A DNA stretch of 34,608 bases from Actinomycetota bacterium. GTDB taxonomy: Bacteria > Actinomycetota > Actinomycetes > Nanopelagicales > Nanopelagicaceae. Every line of letters begins with the position of its first letter. Position 1 is the first letter of the stretch. The DNA is taken from positions 1 to 34,608 of the forward strand of contig WLHW01000003.1 of assembly GCA_009702525.1 (NCBI GenBank), given 5' to 3'. Positions 28,888-34,608 of the stretch are shown piece after piece. The position numbers and the translations under genes were made by a program. The notes below the pieces were generated by a model. The model was not told the DNA's origin. It worked only from the letters and a program-made list of their open reading frames with translations, and searched no databases.

Positions 28888-28940
28888 TTTCCGCGCCCCC
28901 TTCCCCAGGTTCGCTAGCCGTGTGGATCCTCGGCTTAGTT

Positions 28941-29020
28941 CCCCACTTTACTCCACTTTCCTCCTTTTTCAACCACCTTTCGCCACTTTTTGCCCTTTTC
29001 CACCCACAATCCCCCACCTT
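28941..29020 (-). promoter_or_regulatory. Direct-repeat array upstream of mraZ, candidate MraZ-binding operator (8 decamers)
   Basis: Plus-strand decamers in exact 10-bp register: CCCCACTTTA CTCCACTTTC CTCCTTTTTC AACCACCTTT CGCCACTTTT TGCCCTTTTC CACCCACAAT CCCCCACCTT; minus-strand consensus AAAGTGGnG. Confidence 0.8.
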
Positions 29021-29028
29021 TCAGGCAT

Positions 29029-29054
29029 AAAAAAAGACCCTCCGTAAGAGGGCC
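29029..29054 (-). terminator. Intrinsic terminator downstream of the DUF3040 gene
   Basis: Minus strand GGCCCTC-TTACG-GAGGGTC followed by TTTTTTT. Confidence 0.88.
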
Positions 29055-29071
29055 TTGTCACTGGTTATCGG

Positions 29072-29425
29072 CTACTGATTATTGCGCTTATCCCAACGGG
29101 ACTGCAGTTTTGAGTTCAAACCTGGCGCTGTGCGAGCGCGCTTCTGCTTACCTGAGCCCGAGATAGCTCCGACAGATGACAGGGCCAGGATGATCCCAGC
29201 CAAAGCGATGACAAAGCCAAGGACTCCAACTGGCGTCATTTTGGCGATGAGGCCGGTAAAGAGGACTGCGATTCCCAAAAGAACAAGACCTAACGCGGCC
29301 AGAGTTCTGGAGCGCCGTGGAGAAGGCCCGCTGCCAGAGAGCGCGGAAAACAGGCGTGGGTCTTCAGTTAATAGCGCTGCCTCCATCTCCTGGAGCATTC
29401 GCTTCTCATGATCTGATAACGGCAT
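29072..29425 (-). CDS. DUF3040 domain membrane protein
   Basis: MPLSDHEKRMLQEMEAALLTEDPRLFSAL plus two TM segments, typical DUF3040. Confidence 0.9.
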   Translation of the reverse strand: MPLSDHEKRMLQEMEAALLTEDPRLFSALSGSGPSPRRSRTLAALGLVLLGIAVLFTGLIAKMTPVGVLGFVIALAGIILALSSVGAISGSGKQKRARTAPGLNSKLQSRWDKRNNQ

Positions 29426-29457
29426 GGGTCAACAATAGAAGGTTTTATGCTGCCCCG

Positions 29458-30627
29458 CTACTCGTCTTCGTGGCCCTTGATGAGTCGAGCCGGACGCACA
29501 CTGCCTGCACCAAATCGCGCCCTGGCTCTATCTATAGCCCCATCGGCCTGGCGCCATCCGCTCTCTCGTGCGCCTAAGACCATCTGCTCAGGCGCCCCAC
29601 TGCTTAAGTTCTCTAGCGAAACACCAACTAAACGCAGGCGAGCTCTTTCAATTTTGAGTGCCTTATACAGACCCTTCACGACCTCGTATATCTCCTGGGT
29701 TCCATCTAAGGGCAGAGCAAGAGTTTTGGATCTATTGATAGTAGTGAAGTCGGCAAAACGAACCTTGATCGAAATGGTCTTGGCAAATAAATCTTTATCG
29801 CGCAATCTGGCCGATGCCCGTTCTGTTAATCGTAAAAACTCCGTCAAGATCTGAGCGGGATCATCTAAGTCTTGAGGAAACGTCTCGGCGGCACTAATAC
29901 TTTTTTCGGCATCGTTAGGTGAGACATCTCGATAATCTCGACCCCATGCCAATTCATAGAGGGAAGCTCCACTGGCTTCACCTAATGCACGAATAAGAGT
30001 TGCACGTGGCACATTCGCTATGTCCTCAATTGTTCGAAGACCTAAGCGTTCTAATGTCTCTGCAGTCTTAGGACCGACTCCCCACATTGCTTTGATTGGT
30101 AAGGGATGCAAGAAAGTAAGAATGCGATCGGCAGTAATCTCCAACATCCCATCTGGTTTGCAGTGTTGAGATGCAAGTTTTGCAATGAACTTTGATGGTG
30201 CAATTCCAACAGAACATGTGATTCCCTCTTGCGATTCAACTTTGGCACGAATTGCCGCCGCGATTTCGCGCGGAGTACCTAATAAACGTTGTGCTCCACT
30301 GACATCTAGGAAAGCTTCATCCAATGAGATGGGCTCCACCCAAGGTGTAAAACTTTCAAAAATCTCCATAATGTGGCCAGAGACTTCTTGGTATCTAGGC
30401 ATATCAACAGGGAGAAAAATCGCATGAGGTGCTAACCGTCGTGCGCGACCTACTGGCATCGCTGAGTGGATTCCAAATTTGCGTGCTTCATAATTTGCCG
30501 CAGATACAACACCACGTGCGCCCATTCCAATGACAACTGCCTTGCCTTTAAGTTCGGGATTATCGCGCTCGGCAACGGAGGCAAAGAATGCATCCATATC
30601 CACATGCAGGATTGAGGCCGATGTCAT
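29458..30627 (-). CDS. dinB: Y-family DNA polymerase IV (DinB), catalytic residues intact
   Basis: HVDMDAFFASVA, SLDEAFLDVSGA, SVGIAPSKFIAKLAS and MWGVGPKTAETLERLG. Confidence 0.95.
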   Translation of the reverse strand: MTSASILHVDMDAFFASVAERDNPELKGKAVVIGMGARGVVSAANYEARKFGIHSAMPVGRARRLAPHAIFLPVDMPRYQEVSGHIMEIFESFTPWVEPISLDEAFLDVSGAQRLLGTPREIAAAIRAKVESQEGITCSVGIAPSKFIAKLASQHCKPDGMLEITADRILTFLHPLPIKAMWGVGPKTAETLERLGLRTIEDIANVPRATLIRALGEASGASLYELAWGRDYRDVSPNDAEKSISAAETFPQDLDDPAQILTEFLRLTERASARLRDKDLFAKTISIKVRFADFTTINRSKTLALPLDGTQEIYEVVKGLYKALKIERARLRLVGVSLENLSSGAPEQMVLGARESGWRQADGAIDRARARFGAGSVRPARLIKGHEDE

Positions 30628-33600
30628 ATTGCCAGCGTACTTTCTTTAGCCCGCCAACTTTCATATGCCGCGCGTAAATCCCATGCACCTGTGCCCCGGA
30701 TTGAAATCCCACGCGCGCCTGTGCGGCGAGTCTGCCCTCTAACCAGTAGCAGGGATGTCGAATACAGCGTGCTGGCGTAATCTGCTTGCATATCAGTGAA
30801 AAAAGCTGAATCGCTACAGCCATATCCATCATCGAGAGTTAAGAAAATTACACGCTTTCCTGATCGCACTGGGGGTGTCTGCAGTGCAACTTTGATGCCG
30901 GCTACAAGGACACTAGAACCAGAGCGTTGAGTAAGTAACTGAGATGATCTCACCGCCCCGATAGCGTTGAGAAATTCACTATAAAACTCAATGAGGTGCG
31001 CGGACATGTCGATACCTAAGCGCTCTACTTCGTGACGGACCATTTCTGCTGGCTTCATATCGGGTAGGCCGCTACTAATCAGAGCGGGGGCTGCAAAAGC
31101 TAAGTTCATCTGCGCCCCAGAAATAGTTTTACTTGGAGAGCGTTGCAAGTCAGAGAAATGTAATAAGAGATCGCGACGATTGACATCGGTATGCAGGCGA
31201 TCAAATGCACCAGTTAATATCGCACTCTCTGTAACCGGTGCGCTACTTCCAGAGCGATGAACAAAATCACCGAGATCGGTATAAGGGCGACCGGCAATAA
31301 TTGATCTGATTTCTCCATCACTGATCTTTTCAATAGTCGATAGCGCTATGCGAATAGCAGCACCTTGATCTTCAACCCGGTATACCGAATCAGACTCATT
31401 CACATCTAAGGGTGCAACAGTGATTCCCATCTGGCGTACTTCATCAACGATTAAACGTTTGGGGTACATGCCAGGATCATGCGTAAGTACTCCAGCTAAA
31501 AAAGCTGCAGGGTAATGTGTCTTGAGCCAAGCCGATTGATATGTAGGTAGCGCAAAGGCTGCAGCATGTGCTTTGCAAAAACCAAAGGATGCAAAGGCGC
31601 GTAGTAAATCCCAAATCTGAGTAATAATTCCCAGCTCATAACCCTTTGCCGTTGCAGCAGGGAAGAACCAATCGCAGACTTCTTGCTGACCCACTTTGTC
31701 TCCCAAGGCGCGGCGTTTTTCATCTGCGCTAGCAAGGGATGCACCAGTCATCGTTGCAATGATTTCGATAACCTGTTCATGGAAAACAACTACCCCTTCG
31801 GTATCACGCAAAATCTCATAGAGATCAGGGTGAATTATCTGGGCTGGGCTCCACCCATGCCGGGCCTTTAAAAACGGCGTAATCATGTCGCCTTTAACTG
31901 GGCCGGGTCTAAAAAGTGAGATATCGATAATTAAATCGGTAAAAGTTTTGGGCTCTAACTTTCCAACTAACTCACGCTGGCCTGGACTCTCTATCTGAAA
32001 CATACCGAGGGTTCGCGTTGATTGGATTAAATCAAATGTTGCCGGGTCATCTATTGGCACAGTATCAATATCAACTTTTTCATTCTGGGCACGTTCGATT
32101 TCAGTCAGTGCATATGAAATTGCCGACTGCATGCGTACACCTAAGACATCTAGTTTTAATAAGCCAATGGCCTCAACGTCATCTTTATCAAAGACCACCA
32201 TGGGGTAACCGCTAGCACTAGCCATCAGTGGGGTGCGATCTAATAAACCGCCATCAGATAAAACGATGGCACATGGATGCATCGCTAGGTGTCGCGGTAG
32301 ACCATCAAGGCGTTGAGCAAGTGCAATCGTCATGGCAGTCAACGGCGCTGAAACGTTGAGAGATTTTAACTCCGGTAGGTTTTCGAGAACGCTAGAAATA
32401 TTGCGCGCACGCACATGTGGCATTGACTTAGCAAGTAAGTCAATCTCCATCGCGGGCAAACCAAGTGCTGCACCTGCATCTCGAATTGCATGGCGAGCAC
32501 GATAGGTATCGACCATTGCAACAGTGGCGCACCGTGATTGATTATTAGGTGTATCCCAGTTGGTATCACCGTAGCGTTTAAAAACCATGTCATAGATCTC
32601 AAGGCGACGGTGTGATTCAACATCGATATCTATGTCAGGCAAAGCTCGACGCAATGGCGAACAAAAACGCTCCATTAATAAGCCGTGCTGCATCGGTTCA
32701 ACACCAGAGATTCCAAGTAAATGGCAGATCAGTGAGCCCGCACCGCTGCCGCGTGCAGCAACGCGAATACCAGCACTTCGTGCCATGTCACAAATATCGG
32801 CAACAGTTAAAAAATACGATTCAAAACCAAGGGTTGCAACCGTGGCTAGCTCATCATCTAAACGCAGGCGCGCACGCTTAATAGTTGTGGCATCGCTATA
32901 GCGCCAATTAATACCGGCCTCGCTGCGCGTGCGTAAAAGTGTACGCATCTGATGTGCTGATTCAGCACCAACAACGTGTGGCTCAGGTAAGTGCGCACCT
33001 CCCAAGCCAATATCGCGTGCAGGTGATAACAGACAACGCTCGGCCCACTCTCTAGTCGTTGCTAGTAGTTGCCGCGGTGTGCGCTCACCTGCGGCGCGTG
33101 CAATTTCAGCGGCCAAAGTAATCATCTCGTCGCCAGATTTTAAAAAGCCTTCAGCATTAGTGCGTTCAACGTGACGCGGGTGCAGCGGTACTAATTGACG
33201 AGCGCAATCTAAGACATCTGCTACAGGTCCATCGATACGATCTCGCATGCGAACCGCATTTGTAATAACTGCATCGATGTCATGATCTCGCGCAAAAATT
33301 AATGACTTAGCGGCCTGCGATGTAGAACGTGGGCCCTTACCTGCAGCTAAATGCGATATGCACTCAATTGCATTACCAGCAAATAAATCGCGTGTCATAT
33401 TAAATATCGTAAAAGCAGCATCACTACGGTTATCGGTTAATAATCTACCCGCAGGTGATTCAGGTCCGTGTAGTGCATAAAGATTTGAGCTGTAGTGACT
33501 AAAGCGCTGTAAGAATTCAAGGGTCATAATCGGATTACGGGTATCGCTCACCATCGCCAGCGATGTCAGCAGGCGACACAGCGAGCGCCATCCTCCATCA

Positions 33601-33851
33601 CTGTGCGCCAACAACGTAATACGATTTTTTGGGCTGCCAATATCAATTCCTAGATTGACTCCAATAATTGGTGCGATGCCAAAATCAACACAACTCTGTG
33701 CAAAGCGAACCGCGCCTGCTAAGCCATCACGATCAGTCAGGGCTAGTGCAGGCATTTCAAACTCTGCAGCCCGGGCAACTAAATCTGCTGGTTGTGTGGT
33801 GCCGTATTTAAGTGAGTATGCACTTGCAACGTTCAGGTGTATGAAACTCAT
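30624..33851 (-). CDS. dnaE2: DnaE2-like C-family (error-prone type) DNA polymerase, degenerate PHP domain
   Basis: C-family motifs RGSGAGSL, PDIDIDVESHRR and GLLKLDVLGVR. ATGA overlaps with both neighbours: start ATG at 33851 (MSFIHLN), stop TGA overlapping the dinB ATG. Confidence 0.9.
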   Translation of the reverse strand: MSFIHLNVASAYSLKYGTTQPADLVARAAEFEMPALALTDRDGLAGAVRFAQSCVDFGIAPIIGVNLGIDIGSPKNRITLLAHSDGGWRSLCRLLTSLAMVSDTRNPIMTLEFLQRFSHYSSNLYALHGPESPAGRLLTDNRSDAAFTIFNMTRDLFAGNAIECISHLAAGKGPRSTSQAAKSLIFARDHDIDAVITNAVRMRDRIDGPVADVLDCARQLVPLHPRHVERTNAEGFLKSGDEMITLAAEIARAAGERTPRQLLATTREWAERCLLSPARDIGLGGAHLPEPHVVGAESAHQMRTLLRTRSEAGINWRYSDATTIKRARLRLDDELATVATLGFESYFLTVADICDMARSAGIRVAARGSGAGSLICHLLGISGVEPMQHGLLMERFCSPLRRALPDIDIDVESHRRLEIYDMVFKRYGDTNWDTPNNQSRCATVAMVDTYRARHAIRDAGAALGLPAMEIDLLAKSMPHVRARNISSVLENLPELKSLNVSAPLTAMTIALAQRLDGLPRHLAMHPCAIVLSDGGLLDRTPLMASASGYPMVVFDKDDVEAIGLLKLDVLGVRMQSAISYALTEIERAQNEKVDIDTVPIDDPATFDLIQSTRTLGMFQIESPGQRELVGKLEPKTFTDLIIDISLFRPGPVKGDMITPFLKARHGWSPAQIIHPDLYEILRDTEGVVVFHEQVIEIIATMTGASLASADEKRRALGDKVGQQEVCDWFFPAATAKGYELGIITQIWDLLRAFASFGFCKAHAAAFALPTYQSAWLKTHYPAAFLAGVLTHDPGMYPKRLIVDEVRQMGITVAPLDVNESDSVYRVEDQGAAIRIALSTIEKISDGEIRSIIAGRPYTDLGDFVHRSGSSAPVTESAILTGAFDRLHTDVNRRDLLLHFSDLQRSPSKTISGAQMNLAFAAPALISSGLPDMKPAEMVRHEVERLGIDMSAHLIEFYSEFLNAIGAVRSSQLLTQRSGSSVLVAGIKVALQTPPVRSGKRVIFLTLDDGYGCSDSAFFTDMQADYASTLYSTSLLLVRGQTRRTGARGISIRGTGAWDLRAAYESWRAKESTLAI

Positions 33852-34129
33852 ACCGATCGGATAATCCACTGACCGCTAAGCTCATCGCGTTCGAGTTCAA
33901 ATGTTGTTAGCGAGCCAATAGGTGCAGCTTCTACGCGCCATACCGCTCGGGCTTGATCATCAGGGCGATACTTGCCATCACTAATTCGGTTCCACCATCC
34001 CCCGGCTTCACACCACCTGGATAACACTGCATGGATACGAAAGCGCCTGCCCTTGAAAGTAAATTCAATCGGCGTTGTTGCACCATCGATCGTGACATCG
34101 TGGGCGGGGTTAATCTGCGGGACTGACAT
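33848..34129 (-). CDS. DUF6504-like small protein of the translesion cassette (start likely MSVPQIN at 34129)
   Basis: Small ORF coupled to dnaE2 by an ATGA overlap; SD GAAGGAG before the internal ATG. The ORF-track start at 34207 would place the SOS box inside the CDS. Confidence 0.75.
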   Translation of the reverse strand: MSVPQINPAHDVTIDGATTPIEFTFKGRRFRIHAVLSRWCEAGGWWNRISDGKYRPDDQARAVWRVEAAPIGSLTTFELERDELSGQWIIRSV

Positions 34130-34160
34130 CGCGGGCAAAGACTCCTTCAGGCTGTGGATA

Positions 34161-34178
34161 TTCGAACAGGTGTTCGAA
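34161..34178. promoter_or_regulatory. LexA/SOS box
   Basis: TTCGAACAGGTGTTCGAA, with 8-bp perfect inverted arms around GG; matches the actinobacterial/Gram-positive LexA consensus TCGAAC-N4-GTTCGA. Confidence 0.92.
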
Positions 34179-34232
34179 AAATACTCCCCTGGGCTGACAA
34201 AAGACAAGTGGTGGCGCGTGTCGGCTCTATAA

Positions 34233-34254
34233 GTAGTTGAAATTTCAACTACTA
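34233..34254. promoter_or_regulatory. Perfect 22-bp palindromic operator candidate (MarR-like) upstream of doxX
   Basis: AGTAGTTGAAATTTCAACTACT is self-complementary over 22 bp; it overlaps a TTGAAA -35-like hexamer. Confidence 0.75.
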
Positions 34255-34291
34255 TGCACCATACAACGTATTCATCAACCTAAGGAGTCCC

Positions 34292-34608
34292 ATGAACGCA
34301 GTACTCGTAATCGGTCGCATCATGTTTGCGCTGATCTTCATTAATTCAGGTATCAGCCACCTCACCAAGCTTGAGGCAATGACTGGCTATGCCACATACA
34401 AGAAGGTTCCAGCTGCCAAGCTCAGTGTCATCGTTTCAGGTCTGATGATTCTGATTGGTGGCCTCTATATTGCCTTCGGTGTCTATGCAGATCTCGGCGC
34501 ACTTCTTATCGCACTGTTCTTAGTTCCAGCAGCATTCATGATGCATGCATTCTGGAAAGAGAGCGATGCAACTGCAAAGCAGAATGAAACTATTGGTTTC
34601 TTTAAAGA
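34292..34608 (+). CDS. DoxX-family membrane protein (partial, runs off the window)
   Basis: Own translation MNAVLVIGRIMFALIFINSGISHLTKLEAMTGYATYKKVPAAKLSVIVSGLMILIGGLYIAFGVYADLGALLIALFLVPAAFMMHAFWK; SD TAAGGAG at 34281-34287. Not in the ORF track because it has no stop in the window. Confidence 0.88.
   Translation, partial: MNAVLVIGRIMFALIFINSGISHLTKLEAMTGYATYKKVPAAKLSVIVSGLMILIGGLYIAFGVYADLGALLIALFLVPAAFMMHAFWKESDATAKQNETIGFFK

Noticed and set aside
28941-29020. CRISPR-like or simple-sequence repeat interpretation of the decamer array
   Set aside because: Units are 10 bp with no spacers, located directly upstream of mraZ where MraZ-binding repeats are expected.
29447-29854. Plus-strand 135 aa ORF antisense to dinB
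   Set aside because: Low-complexity, no motifs, lies opposite conserved DinB sequence.
34130-34207. Extended N-terminus of the DUF6504-like protein (start at 34207)
   Set aside because: It would cover the SOS palindrome and lacks an SD; ATG at 34129 has an SD-like GAAGGAG.
1-34608. Mobile elements, prophage, toxin-antitoxin, defence islands
   Set aside because: Every substantial gap is accounted for by housekeeping genes or regulatory DNA; no transposase, integrase, tRNA boundary or atypical ORF cluster was seen.

Overview
The window is a tightly packed core-genome region of an actinobacterium. Modest GC and gene order suggest a streamlined freshwater Nanopelagicales/acI-like lineage, but that assignment is inference. 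On the minus strand from right to left it contains: a DUF6504–DnaE2-like–DinB translesion cassette behind a near-perfect LexA/SOS palindrome; a DUF3040 gene with an intrinsic terminator; a complete dcw cluster (mraZ-rsmH-ftsL-ftsI-murE-murF-mraY-murD-ftsW-murG-murC-ftsQ-ftsZ-pgeF-yggS-sepF-yggT); then, beyond a convergent plus-strand ileS with a T-box leader, a DksA/TraR zinc-finger protein with an AKP-rich repeat tail, lspA, rluD, dnaE, hisD, hisC, hisB and the first codons of hisH. A plus-strand DoxX-family gene starts at the right edge behind a perfect 22-bp palindrome. No CRISPR, phage, transposon, rRNA or tRNA gene was seen. The most interesting signals are non-coding: (1) an 8-unit, exactly 10-bp-phased repeat array upstream of mraZ; (2) a long structured element between mraZ and rsmH that matches the location and loop of the described actinobacterial mraW RNA motif; (3) a 10-nt perfect complementarity between that element's loop and the mraZ Shine-Dalgarno region, suggesting an in-operon RNA-RNA switch; (4) the SOS box; (5) the 22-bp operator-like palindrome before doxX; (6) candidate leaderless promoters at hisD and sepF; (7) no divIVA in its usual slot.
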